From Streptomyces sp. SID13031 (lineage in GTDB: Bacteria > Actinomycetota > Actinomycetes > Propionibacteriales > Kribbellaceae): DNA of 64,000 bases. The notes beneath the pieces were generated by a model. That model was not told the DNA's origin. It made no database searches and worked only from the letters and a program-made list of their open reading frames with translations. Below are positions 30,265-40,400 of the stretch, piece by piece. The number at the start of each line of letters is the position of its first letter. The stretch's first letter is position 1. The position numbers and the translations under genes are program-made. Location of the stretch: positions 62,001-126,000 of the forward strand of contig NZ_JAAGLV010000016.1 in the NCBI RefSeq assembly GCF_010548305.1, written 5' to 3'.

Positions 30265-31599
30265 TCAGCGCACGAAGCCGACCTCCGGGAACTCCGCGGA
30301 CTCTTTCTCCAGCAGTCGTTGCGGCCGGCCCTGCAGGAACTGGTCGAAGAACGCGGTCAGGTAGGTGCGCTGGGCGAGCAACATCCGGTGCCGATCCAGG
30401 ATGCCGCCCACGTTCGCCTGGACCTGGATCGCGCCGTCGTCGTCCCCGGTCAGCGCGTAGAAGACGTCGTAGAAGAAGAACTGGTAGTCGGAGAAGCCGA
30501 GATGGTTCGTGCCCGGCAGTTGCAGGTTGAGCTTCCAGCCCCGCTGGTTCTTCCAGAACGCTGCCCACGACTTGTCGTAGGTGTCCGGGACGGCCGGGTC
30601 CGTCCGCTGGCTGCCGTCCGAGCCGAAGAGCATGAACGGACGATCCAGGCCGCGCTCGGCGGCCGGCCCGAGCGGGCCTAGCTGCATGTCGTAAGCGAGG
30701 GTTCCGTCCAGGTCCACCCCGGCGTTGATCCGTCCGTCGACGGCCATCGTGTCGGCCGCGGTGTGACCACCGGCCGAGAAGCCGAACATCCCGACGTTGC
30801 GGATGTCCAGCGCCTGCCGCAGACCGGCCGGCAGGTTGCGCCGCTCGGCGTCCGGGTTGAGTCCGTACGCGAGCAGCGTGACCTGATCGAGAACGAACCG
30901 GGTGTCGGCCACCCGGGTATCGAGGGCCGCCCTGGTCTGGTCCGCGGTCGGCAGCAGCACGTCGGTGCCCGGCACGAACCGGCCGCCCGGGAACTCGACC
31001 GGCCCCTCGTGGGTGTGGTCCATCGTCACCACGACGTACCCCCGGCTGGCCAGCTCCTCCACCTGAGCGGTGCCGTAGTACCGGCTGAGCGGGTACCCCG
31101 GTGAATACAGCACCACGGGATGCTTGCCGCGCTCCGCCGGTACGCCGACGCGGGCCTGGGTGTCGCTGCCGGCGAAATCGAAGATCGGGTCATCGAGGCC
31201 GAAGGCCGCTTTCGACAGGCTGTGACTCAGCACATCCGCGGTCTTCGGCGGCATGTACTTGGCGAACGGCCCCTCGGCGCGCGGCCGCGCGGGGTACCAG
31301 ACGCTGACCATCAGCTCCCGCTTGCCGCCCGGTGCGCTCGCGTCGTCACGGGCCTGGTCGATCAGGTGCAGTTCGATCGTGCCGATCTTGTTCGGCCCGG
31401 TCGGTGCGGGCACGTGGATCTTCGTCGGCGGGTACGTCGTCGCAGTGGCGGCCGCGGCGAGGCCGCTACCGGCGGCCGGATCGGCATCGCGCTCACCAAC
31501 GGGGTACGCCTGGGCCAGCGCGGTAGTCGACAACATCAGGCTCGCCGCCAGGCCGGTCCCGAGGATCCAGCGGCGGCTGAAGCTTTGATAGTTCGTCAT
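30265..31599 (-). CDS. Secreted alpha/beta hydrolase (PAF-acetylhydrolase-like), paralogue 2
   Basis: A protein of about 444 residues related to the preceding gene: LMVSVWYPARPRAEGPFAKY, HPVVLYSPGYPLSRYYG, SRGYVVVTMDHTHEGPVEFPGGR, nucleophile in GMFGFSAGGH, DGxx Asp in VDLDGTLAYD, and His in GTNHLGFSDYQFF. The signal peptide is long (RRWILGTGLAASLMLSTTALAQA). ATG 31599 or ATG 31608 could be the start, and neither has a strong ribosome site. It differs from its neighbour by a C-terminal extension with FFFYDVFYALTGDDDGAIQV. The two are 125 bp apart on the same strand. Substrate unknown. Confidence 0.83.
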   Translation of the reverse strand: MTNYQSFSRRWILGTGLAASLMLSTTALAQAYPVGERDADPAAGSGLAAAATATTYPPTKIHVPAPTGPNKIGTIELHLIDQARDDASAPGGKRELMVSVWYPARPRAEGPFAKYMPPKTADVLSHSLSKAAFGLDDPIFDFAGSDTQARVGVPAERGKHPVVLYSPGYPLSRYYGTAQVEELASRGYVVVTMDHTHEGPVEFPGGRFVPGTDVLLPTADQTRAALDTRVADTRFVLDQVTLLAYGLNPDAERRNLPAGLRQALDIRNVGMFGFSAGGHTAADTMAVDGRINAGVDLDGTLAYDMQLGPLGPAAERGLDRPFMLFGSDGSQRTDPAVPDTYDKSWAAFWKNQRGWKLNLQLPGTNHLGFSDYQFFFYDVFYALTGDDDGAIQVQANVGGILDRHRMLLAQRTYLTAFFDQFLQGRPQRLLEKESAEFPEVGFVR

Positions 31600-31762
31600 G
31601 CGAATCATCGTCGCCGTCGGGGCCGCCCGCATGATCCACCGCCGGATGGAGACCACATCCCAACTTCATGACAGCTGCTTCACCACGAACTAGTGACAAG
31701 CGGTGGGCCGGTGAGCTATCAATAGCGCAATCCTGTTCATAGATGCGTGAAGTGAGGCACTC

Positions 31763-34700
31763 GTGAGCATCTTTGTCCGCGTTAAACGTTCAGTAGTCAT
31801 CGCCGGGACATCCCTGGCCTTAGTCGCGGGTGCCCTGGCCAACGCCGTCGGCCCCGCCAGCGCAGAACCGGCTGCAGCCGCAGCGGGCACCTCTCTGGGT
31901 GCCGTGACCGACTTCGCCGCCGACAGCGCGCAGTACACGCTGACAGCCGGTACTGCGAAGGTGCGGGTCGTGTTCGTGAAGGACGACGTGTTCCGGATCT
32001 GGCTCGCGCCGGACGGCACGTTCACCGACCCGGCCAACACCCCGCCGACCGACCCGACCGCCCCGGCGTCGAACATCGTCGCCAAGACCGACTACCCGAA
32101 ACCCGCGACCAGCTGGACCGACAAGGGCAGCTACTACTCGCTGACGACGGGCAAGATCGAAGTACGGGCGAACAAGTCGCCACTGCGCTTCTCGCTCTAC
32201 CGGGCGGGCGGCCAGCAGGTCTGGGCCGAGACAGCACCCCTGTCCTGGACCGACAGCTCAACCACCCAGTCGCTCAGCCGCGGCGCCACCGAGCAGTTCT
32301 TCGGCGGCGGCATGCAGAACGGCCGGTTCTCGCACCGCGACCAGACCATCACGGTCGCCAGGGACTTCAACTGGGAGGACGGCGGCAACCCCAACGCCTC
32401 CCCGTACTACATGAGCACCGCCGGGTACGGCGTCCTGCGGAACACCTTCGCGCCGGGTAGCTACAGCTTCACCGCCCCCGTCGTCACCAAGCACGACGAG
32501 AAGCGGTTCGACGCGTACTACTTCGTCGGCGACCTCAAGACCTCGCTGAACCGCTACACCGAGCTCACCGGCCGGCCGTTCATGCCGCCGATCTACGGAC
32601 TCGAGTACGGCGACTCCGACTGCTACAACCGCGGCCACTACGCCACCGACCCGGACTCCAGCAATGACTGGAAGGTCAATCCGGAGAAGACGACCACGCT
32701 GGACGCCGTCAAGGTCGCCCAGAAGTTCCAGGACAACGACATGCCCGGCGGCTGGATGCTCGTCAACGACGACTATGGCTGCGGCTACTCCGCCAACACC
32801 GAGTCCGAGCAGGTCGACGGCACCTGGTGGGGCAAGCGGGACATCTCCGCGCTCAAGCAGACCGGCGACGAACTGCGCAAGCGGAACATCCAGATGGGCT
32901 TGTGGACACAGTCCTCGCTCGACCGCCAGCCGGCCGAGGTCGGCGACGCAGGAGTCCGCGTACGCAAGCTGGACGTCGCCTGGGTCGGCCCGGGCTACCG
33001 GTACGCACTGAGCGCCTGCGACACCGCCCACGACGGCATCGAGCAGTACAGCAACGCCCGTGGCTACGCCTGGATGGTCGAGGGCTGGGCCGGCGCGCAG
33101 CGGTGCGCAGTGCAGTGGACCGGCGACCACAGCGGCTCGCTGGACGCGATCAAGTGGCAGATCCCGGCCATCACCGGCTCCGGCAACTCCGGGATCGCCT
33201 ACAGCGCAGGCGATGTCGACGGCATCTTCGGCGGCTCCCCGACCAGCTACACGCGAGACCTGCAGTGGAAGACGTTCAACCCGGCTTTCATGACGATGTC
33301 GGGCTGGGCCACCCCGGCGTTCAAGCAGCCGTGGACGTACGGCGAGCCGTACACCTCGATCAACCGCAAGTACCTCAAGCTGCGCGAGCGGTTGCTGCCG
33401 TACTTCTACTCGTACGCCGCCGAGGCGCACGAGACCGGCGCGCCGCTGAACCGGTCGCTGGTGCTCGAGTACCCGAACGACCCGAAGACCTGGGACGACA
33501 CGACGAAGTACGAGTTCCTTGCGGGCAAGGAGTTCCTGGTCGCGCCCTCCTGGAGCGCCGACGAGGTCAAGAACGGCATCTACCTGCCCAAGGGCAACTG
33601 GGTCGACTACTGGACCGGCAAGGTCTACACGGGTCCGACCACGGTCAACGGCTACAAGGCCGGGCTCGACACGCTGCCCTTGTTCGTCAAGGCCGGCGCG
33701 GTCGTACCGATGTGGAAGAGCGGCATCAACAACGCCGCCGAGCAGGGCTTCGGCGATCGACTCACCGTCGACATCTACCCCGAGGGCAACTCGTCGTTCA
33801 GCCTCTACGAGGACGACCGGGTCACGCGTGACTACAAGCAGGACAAGTCGGCCACGCAGCTACTCGAGGTGTCCGCACCCGTCGCGGGTCGCGGCGACGT
33901 CACCGTCAAGATCGGCACCAGCAAGGGCTCGTACGCCGGTAAGCCGGGCGCGCGTCCGTACGAGCTGACTGTCCACACCGGCACCGCTCCGCGCGATGTC
34001 TCGGTGGGCAGCGTGCAGCTCAACAAGCAGGCCAGCAAGGACGCCTACCTCGCAGCCACCACCGGCTGGTACTACGAGAACGGCGTCGTCCTCGTGAAGA
34101 CCGCGTCCATCTCCACCGCTGGCGATGCAACCGTCCGACTGGGCGGCACCACCTCCGTCGGCGGCGGCAAGTCAGTCCTGGAGTCCACCGGTACGCCGGA
34201 GCTCTCCTCGCCGTCGCTGTGGAACGCACCGGGCCAGGCCACCGAGCTCACGGCCACCTTCACCAACCCGACCGCGTCGACGATGCGCGACGTCAAGCTC
34301 GCGCTGGCTCTGCCGGCCGGGTGGACGTCGACCGGTACGAGCACCTTCGCCAAGGTCGACCCGGGCAAGACCGTCACCACCAAGCTCGCGGTGACTCCGG
34401 CGGCCTCGGTCAAACCCGCCAGCTTCACCTTGCAGCTCGACGCGTCGTACCTGGTACACGAGACCGGCTACAGCAACAGCGCCGTCGCGACCGCACAGTT
34501 GCCTTATGCATCATTATCGCAAGCTGCGACCGTGGTCGGCGTCAGCGATGTGAAGAGCTTTGCCCAAGGCAACTTCGACGGCTCGGGCAACAGCTTCAAC
34601 GGCGAGGCCCTGGCCGCGGCCGGCTACACCCCGGGCGCCAAGGTGACCGTGCAGGGCGCCGACTTCACCTGGCCGACCGGAGCACCCGGTACGCCGAACC

Positions 34701-35521
34701 TGGTGAAGAACCAGTCCGCACCGATCCTCGTCTCGGGTACCGGTTCGCATCTGGCCCTGCTGGGTGCGGGTGCGAGCCTGAACGCCAAGGGCGACGTGAC
34801 GATCATCTACACCGACGGAACCGAGTCGAAGGCACCGCTGCAACTGCCCAACTGGTGCTGCCAGGACCCGACGACGGGTGGCGCGAACCTCGCCGTCTCC
34901 GTGAAGGGCCGGTATACACAATCCGGTCTGGCCAACACCACCACGGACTACCGGGTCTTCTACACCGCCGTACCGCTGACGGCGGGCAAGACGGTGAAGG
35001 CGATCAAGCTGCCCGGCGGCGGACTCGGCTTCTTCGCGGCGACCCTGGCGAACAAACCGTTGCCACCGGCTCCCACTGGTCAGCCGTGGGTGAGCGACCT
35101 GCAATGGGTCGACTCGAGCAACGGCTGGGGTCCGGTCGAGCGGGACAAGAGCAACGGCGAGGACGCTGCCGGCGACGGATCGGCCCTGACGCTCGACGGA
35201 ACGCAGTACGCGAAGGGCCTGGGCACTCACGCACCGTCGTCGGTGACGGTACGGATCGGCGGCAACTGCACGGCCTTCACCGCAAAGGTCGGTGTCGACG
35301 ACGAGATGGAGGATCGCGGCAAGGTCAGCTTCAAGGTGCTCGTCGACGGTGTGGCGAAGTACACATCGGATCTGCTCACCGGAACGTCCCCCACCGTGCC
35401 CGTCACCGTCGACACGACGGGTGGCCAACTGCTGACACTGCAGGTAACCGATGCCGGTGACGGCGTCACCAGCGATCACGCGGACTGGGCGGAGGCGCGG
35501 CTGACCTGCAAGAACGCCTGA
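31763..35521 (+). CDS. Secreted multidomain GH31 alpha-glucosidase-type enzyme with NEW3 and NPCBM domains
   Basis: A 1,252-residue exoenzyme, GTG start 31763. The signal peptide ends ASA near residue 34. The GH31 N-terminal beta-domain precedes the barrel: GQFFGGGMQNGR-like QFFGGGMQNGRFSH, KLDVAWVGPGYRYALSA (candidate nucleophile Asp), AVQWTGDHSGSL (acid/base region), YSAGDVDGIFGGSP. This signature recalls the transglycosylase/isomaltosyl branch of GH31 more than plain maltase. A GH31 C-terminal sheet follows, then a NEW3 domain (about 810-915), a beta-sandwich of unknown role (about 920-1105), and a NPCBM carbohydrate module (about 1118-1250). It should act on alpha-glucans outside the cell. 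A small dyad GCTAT/ATAGC (31715-31726) lies in its promoter region. Confidence 0.9.
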   Translation: MSIFVRVKRSVVIAGTSLALVAGALANAVGPASAEPAAAAAGTSLGAVTDFAADSAQYTLTAGTAKVRVVFVKDDVFRIWLAPDGTFTDPANTPPTDPTAPASNIVAKTDYPKPATSWTDKGSYYSLTTGKIEVRANKSPLRFSLYRAGGQQVWAETAPLSWTDSSTTQSLSRGATEQFFGGGMQNGRFSHRDQTITVARDFNWEDGGNPNASPYYMSTAGYGVLRNTFAPGSYSFTAPVVTKHDEKRFDAYYFVGDLKTSLNRYTELTGRPFMPPIYGLEYGDSDCYNRGHYATDPDSSNDWKVNPEKTTTLDAVKVAQKFQDNDMPGGWMLVNDDYGCGYSANTESEQVDGTWWGKRDISALKQTGDELRKRNIQMGLWTQSSLDRQPAEVGDAGVRVRKLDVAWVGPGYRYALSACDTAHDGIEQYSNARGYAWMVEGWAGAQRCAVQWTGDHSGSLDAIKWQIPAITGSGNSGIAYSAGDVDGIFGGSPTSYTRDLQWKTFNPAFMTMSGWATPAFKQPWTYGEPYTSINRKYLKLRERLLPYFYSYAAEAHETGAPLNRSLVLEYPNDPKTWDDTTKYEFLAGKEFLVAPSWSADEVKNGIYLPKGNWVDYWTGKVYTGPTTVNGYKAGLDTLPLFVKAGAVVPMWKSGINNAAEQGFGDRLTVDIYPEGNSSFSLYEDDRVTRDYKQDKSATQLLEVSAPVAGRGDVTVKIGTSKGSYAGKPGARPYELTVHTGTAPRDVSVGSVQLNKQASKDAYLAATTGWYYENGVVLVKTASISTAGDATVRLGGTTSVGGGKSVLESTGTPELSSPSLWNAPGQATELTATFTNPTASTMRDVKLALALPAGWTSTGTSTFAKVDPGKTVTTKLAVTPAASVKPASFTLQLDASYLVHETGYSNSAVATAQLPYASLSQAATVVGVSDVKSFAQGNFDGSGNSFNGEALAAAGYTPGAKVTVQGADFTWPTGAPGTPNLVKNQSAPILVSGTGSHLALLGAGASLNAKGDVTIIYTDGTESKAPLQLPNWCCQDPTTGGANLAVSVKGRYTQSGLANTTTDYRVFYTAVPLTAGKTVKAIKLPGGGLGFFAATLANKPLPPAPTGQPWVSDLQWVDSSNGWGPVERDKSNGEDAAGDGSALTLDGTQYAKGLGTHAPSSVTVRIGGNCTAFTAKVGVDDEMEDRGKVSFKVLVDGVAKYTSDLLTGTSPTVPVTVDTTGGQLLTLQVTDAGDGVTSDHADWAEARLTCKNA

Positions 35522-35580
35522 GTCGACAGCCGGCCGGCGAACGCACAAGCGACTTTCGGCTGGACTTTCCCTGACTGATC

Positions 35581-35630
35581 CCGGAACCCACCTGTCAACC
35601 GTCCCAGGGGACGGTACAGGTGGGTTCCGG
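35581..35630. terminator. Near-perfect hairpin after the GH31 gene
   Basis: CCGGAACCCACCTGT (35581-35595) pairs exactly with ACAGGTGGGTTCCGG (35616-35630), with an inner stem ACCGTCCC / GGGGACGGT. It forms about 23 pairs 60 nt after the GH31 stop. No T-tract follows, as is common in this GC-rich group. Confidence 0.8.
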
Positions 35631-35762
35631 TGGTATCTGGGCCCTCGTCCATGACAAGGTCTGACCTGCAAGACCAAGCAGCCGCCGTGGCCCCCTCCCA
35701 TGGTGGTGCTGGAGCCACTGCAGAAGTAGTGCCAACACCATCAGATCTGGTCCCCGGCAACG

Positions 35763-35777
35763 CTACTTTCAAAGTAG
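35763..35777. promoter_or_regulatory. Small perfect dyad upstream of the P450 gene
   Basis: CTACTTT-C-AAAGTAG is a perfect 7-bp inverted repeat 40 nt before the P450 start, AT-rich in a GC-rich leader. It could be a repressor site or part of the promoter. The rest of 35631-35762 shows no gene. Confidence 0.5.
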
Positions 35778-35816
35778 ACGAAAGCCGTCGGGGGCAGCAG
35801 TTTTCAGAGAGGGCGC

Positions 35817-37130
35817 GTGGAAGTCATGGTTGCGACATACCTGAAGAGATGGGTCGGCAGCCGAGTCTTGAGCCGAACCACTCGCAAGGGTGGTCTGAAC
35901 TTGTCCAAGATGCGGGTCTTCCCGCGCCAGGTCTCGATGCCGCTGCGTCGCGTCGGCCTCGACCCGGTACCCGAGCTCGGCGCGATCCGCGAGGTCGAGC
36001 CGATGCACAAACTGGCCAACCTGTTCGGGCTGAACGTCTGGATGGTCAGCGGCCACGCCGAGGCCAAGGTGGTGCTCGCCGACTCCGCCAACTTCAGCAA
36101 CGACATCCGGCCGATGATCGGCTCGGACCCGAACAAGCCGTCCGAGGGCATCGGCGGCCTGGGCTTCACCGACCCGCCGGACCACACCCGGCTGCGCAAG
36201 CTGCTGACGCCGGAGTTCACCAAGCGCCGGCTGGCCCGGCTGGAGCCGATGATCGAGAAGATCGTCAACGACCAGCTCGACCTGATGGCGGCCAAAGGCC
36301 CGGTCGTCGACATCGTCGCCGACTTCGCCTTCAACGTGCCGTTCCTGCTGATCGCCGACCTGCTCGGCGTCGAGGAGCAGGACCGCGACCGGTTCCGTGC
36401 GCTCGGCCCGGCCCGGTTCGATCTGTCGGGCGGTGGCATCGGGGTCTTCGGTTCGGCGAGCGAGTCGCGCGAGTTCCTCTTCGAGATCGTCGGCAAGCAG
36501 CGGTCGCAGCCCGGCGACGGCCTGATCGGCTCGATCATCCGCGAGCACGGCGACGGGATCGACGACATCGAGCTCGGTGGGCTCGCTGACGGCGTCTTCC
36601 TCGGCGGCTACGAGACCTCCGCGAGCATGCTGGCCCTCGGCACCCTGGTACTGCTCCGCGACCCGGAGAACTTCGCCCGGCTCCGCGACGAGCCGGAGTC
36701 GGTGGACGCGATCGTCGAGGAACTGCTGCGCTACCTGACTGTCGTCCAGGTGGCCTTCCCGCGCTTCGCCAAGCACGACCAGGAACTATTCGGCCACCAG
36801 GTCAAGAAGGGCGACCTGGTCGCCGTCTCCCTGTCCGGCGCCGACCGCGACAAGGCCGTCTTCGGTACCGACGCGGAAGACTTCTGGCCCCGCCGCGCCC
36901 CCGCCGCCCACCTCGCCTTCGGCCACGGCATGCACCGCTGCGTCGGCGCCGAACTGGCCCGGATGGAACTCCGCGCAGCCTTCACCGCCCTGGCCAACCG
37001 CTTCCCCGACCTGGCCCTGGCCATCCCCGAAGACCAACTCCGCTTCCGCGACTTCTCCATCGTCTACGGGGTCGAGTCACTCCCCGTGCAACTCCACGCA
37101 GCAGCCGGCGCACAGCAGGCGGCCGGCTAG
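35817..37130 (+). CDS. Cytochrome P450
   Basis: A 437-residue soluble bacterial P450. The haem-binding loop is FGHGMHRCVGAELARMEL with axial ligand Cys375. The K-helix has EELLR, and the helix-I oxygen-activation region reads LGGYETSAS in place of the usual AGxxT, so Gly and Glu-Thr take those places. FTDPPDHTRLRKLL is the conserved helix-C region. Start GTG 35817 is preferred because GAGAGGG lies 4 nt upstream, while ATG 35826 is too far from it. Substrate is unknown. No ferredoxin or reductase gene lies alongside, so redox partners must come from elsewhere. Confidence 0.92.
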   Translation: MEVMVATYLKRWVGSRVLSRTTRKGGLNLSKMRVFPRQVSMPLRRVGLDPVPELGAIREVEPMHKLANLFGLNVWMVSGHAEAKVVLADSANFSNDIRPMIGSDPNKPSEGIGGLGFTDPPDHTRLRKLLTPEFTKRRLARLEPMIEKIVNDQLDLMAAKGPVVDIVADFAFNVPFLLIADLLGVEEQDRDRFRALGPARFDLSGGGIGVFGSASESREFLFEIVGKQRSQPGDGLIGSIIREHGDGIDDIELGGLADGVFLGGYETSASMLALGTLVLLRDPENFARLRDEPESVDAIVEELLRYLTVVQVAFPRFAKHDQELFGHQVKKGDLVAVSLSGADRDKAVFGTDAEDFWPRRAPAAHLAFGHGMHRCVGAELARMELRAAFTALANRFPDLALAIPEDQLRFRDFSIVYGVESLPVQLHAAAGAQQAAG

Positions 37131-37408
37131 AAGCCCCCACGCATGCGACGCTGACCGTCGTGCCGGGCTAGACACGTGGCGGCGCTTGGCGCGGCGACCG
37201 TGTCGGATTGACGACTGGTTGGTGGCGTGCGCAGGGGCTCACCGCCGTCCGGTCGGCGTGCGACGGGACTGCAGGGCAGTGCCTTTTGGGCACTGGCTGT
37301 GGTCGTTCGCGCACGGGTTGGCCGGGGCCGGTCATCTCCCACCCGATCGAGGGCACCCTGCTGTTCGGAACCGCGCATTCGCGGCCGGACTACGAGGGGA
37401 AGATCGTG
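37131..37408 (+). other. Intergenic region between P450 and the large secreted protein
   Basis: No gene is convincing here. CAGTGCC-TTTT-GGGCACTG (about 37277-37295) is a short stable hairpin. The region probably holds the promoter and leader of the downstream gene, whose ribosome site GAGGGGA sits at about 37395-37400. Confidence 0.5.
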
Positions 37409-40400
37409 ATGGGTGGACGAAAGTCCGTTCGGTGGCGGGTGGGGCGCTGGGGCCCGCGGAGCGCCGCTGCTGTAGGGGTGATGATGAGCTTGTCCCTCGT
37501 CGCTGGGTTGGGCCAACTTCAGGCGGCGCAGGCGGTCCCTGCGGCGCTGGACGCCGAACCGGCCGGGTTGGCCGATGTGCTGCTCGGCAGCTACATCCTG
37601 GTCACCGACAAACAATCGGCCGAGCACCTCGTGGTGAGCGCGGACCTGCTCGACTGGCAGGCCAGGAATCCGCAGGCCGATCCTGACGCGATCCGCGAAC
37701 ACGCTGCGGCGACCGAGGACAAGATCGATGCCAAGGTCGCGGACTACCTCTGGCAGCGCAATGCCGCCGAGGCCGTCGGTGCAGCGATCGAGGCGATCGG
37801 GCCGGCCTCGGCCGCCGCGCCGATCGGACCGAAGGTCCGCGAGCTGATCTTCTCGATCGTCGGCACCAGCAACGTGTCGCGCTCCGGCAAGGCATCCGAC
37901 CGGGTGAGCGGAGCCCAGCAGCAGATCGCCTGGAACTCCGACTTCGCGAAGGCACAGTCGTCGGTCTGGGCCGGAGTGGCCCAGCAGGCCCGCGCGAATG
38001 CGTCGTTCCGTGGCGGCTGGAACGCGGCCATCGGCGCGACCCTCGGTGTCGATGCCGCGACCACCGGAGCGATCCTTGCCGCGACTCCGCAGTTGCGGGG
38101 CACGCTTGATTTCGGGGCGATCTTCGCGGCCCAGGGCAGCCCGTCGTACCCGCTGGTGATCAATGAGCAGCTGACCAAGCTCACCGACAAGCTGAAAGCG
38201 GATCGGGACAAGGACTTCGCCACCTTCGGGAAGGCGCTCGACGACCGTCCGCCGGGTGCCGCGTGGACGGAGCCGGACGCGAAGCAGCGGGAGGAGGCCA
38301 AGAAGGCGAGCGAAGAGCGACTGGCACGGATGAACGATGCCAAGGCAGGGATGGACGGGCTTGCGTTCCTGGCCGGTCTGGTCAGCCCCGATCTCGGCCG
38401 GCAGATCAGGTTGTTCGGTGACGGAGCGATGCAGATCGCTCAGGCTGTCGACAAGGTGATCACCGCGGCCCAGTTGGTGAATACGGCGTTCTCATTGGCG
38501 GCGGTCGGCCTGACCGGCAACTTCATCGGTGCGATCAGTACGCTGGTCACCTTGTTCGCCGGTGCTGGGGAGACCGTGGACCAGCAGATCCTCAAGGCGA
38601 TCGCCGCCTTGCAGAAGCAGATCGCAGACCTTCGGGTTCATCTGGATCGCCAGTTCGACCGGATCGACCGGAAGCTGGACGACCAGTTCGTCGCGATGCT
38701 GGGCGAGTTCCAGAAGCTCGGCGAGGACGTCCAGGAGGTCAAGGACCAGGCCGGGACGATCGCGGTCAACCTGGCCAACGTGGAGAACCAGTTGCAGGTC
38801 CTGGGCGTCACGCTGCTCAAAGCGATCCAGTCGCTGGCGAAGGGTCCGCTGTGGACTACCACCGACGCCCTGATCGACTACAGCTTCTACCATCGCGATC
38901 GCCTCCTCACGCAGGAGATGTACGACCAGGGTGAGGCATCCTTCTTCAGTACGGCCCGAACCACGTCGGCCGAGGACGCGTTCGTGGTTCCGGAGGAGGC
39001 CTATACCGACGTGAGCGCAAAGGTCGGCCCGGTCCTCGAGCAGTACGGACCGTACGGCTCGATCTCGTTCCTCGGCGCCTATGCGCACAAGGCCCTCGAC
39101 AGCACCTACCCGCAGCCAGGCAAGGTGGGGAACGCTGCGGTCTGGGAGCTCGCGGCGAACGGCTACAGTCTGCTGTCGAGCCAGAATCCCACCTTGGCCA
39201 AGGAAGTCAGTGAGATCAGGGCCGGGCAGGTCATCACCGCCGGCCGGGAGATCCGGGACACCGCCCAGTCGTTCAGTGCGCCCGGACCGGACGGCAGCAC
39301 CAACAAGATCTTCGGCTCGCTGACCACCAAGTACCGCGACGAGTTCGTCAAGCTGATGAACACCGTCCAGGACCGCGAGCAGTTCGTGAAGGACGGCAAG
39401 ACCTACAAACTGTTCGGCGGTCTTAACCAGACCATCCCTTCCAACGGACTCGAGAGCCCCCTGCAAGCGCCACAGTGCGACGGCTCGCTGGGACCGCTGG
39501 ACACGCCGACCAATGTGTCGGGGAAGCTGCTCCCGACCGCGGAGATGTTCGCCCGCTACATCGGGCTCAACAACCAGAACTGGGCCGGCCCGGCGTACGA
39601 CGTGTGCTGGCGAGCCACCTGGGAGAACAAACACTCGGAGTACGACTACACCGGACCGTTCCAGATCCGAGCCGATTTCGGCGACCTGGCCGTCGTCTTC
39701 GAGGAAGGGCTGACCTGGCCGGAGAAACCACGGGGAGTTGCCCGCACCACCAGCAAGATCGTGACCAAGGACTATCAGTACCAGGGCTGCTCGCGGGCGT
39801 CGCCGGATGTGCCGTTCTACTGCGGTGACGATCCGCCCATCACGCCGCCGCAGAAGCTGGTTGCGGATTGGGACGGGTCGGCGAAGGCCAACTTCCAGAC
39901 CGATGCCGAGAGCAACTCTCCGGTGGCGCCCGCGGAAGATGCCACGAACCGGATGACCCAGTTCCTCACCAACAAGCGGATCGAGCACTACCAGAAGGCG
40001 GCAGCCTTCCTCCGTCAGAACCCTTCGACCACCAGTGAGCTCAACCTGCTGGTCAGTCTCCACCGCGCCTATACGCAACTCGGCTTTCCGCGGGCATTGG
40101 AAGGTGACGACAACCTGCGGGCGCTGCTGTTCGGCGACCACGCCATCTACAACGACACTCCCGACGAGTACAACGCGATCGCCGGGATGATCGATGCCGC
40201 CGCGGTCAACCTGGCGGATAACAAGCCACCGGAACAGCAGGACCAGATGGAGGGCACAGACAAGTGCCAGCGGCTGGACGGGTTGACGGGGGACGACCCG
40301 TTCATCGCCTGCCTGGCCTGGAGTTCCGCGGTTCGGCTCAACCGTTTGGCCGGGCGGTACGCAGAGCACTTCAAGGCCCGGTCGGAAGGTATCGACGAGA

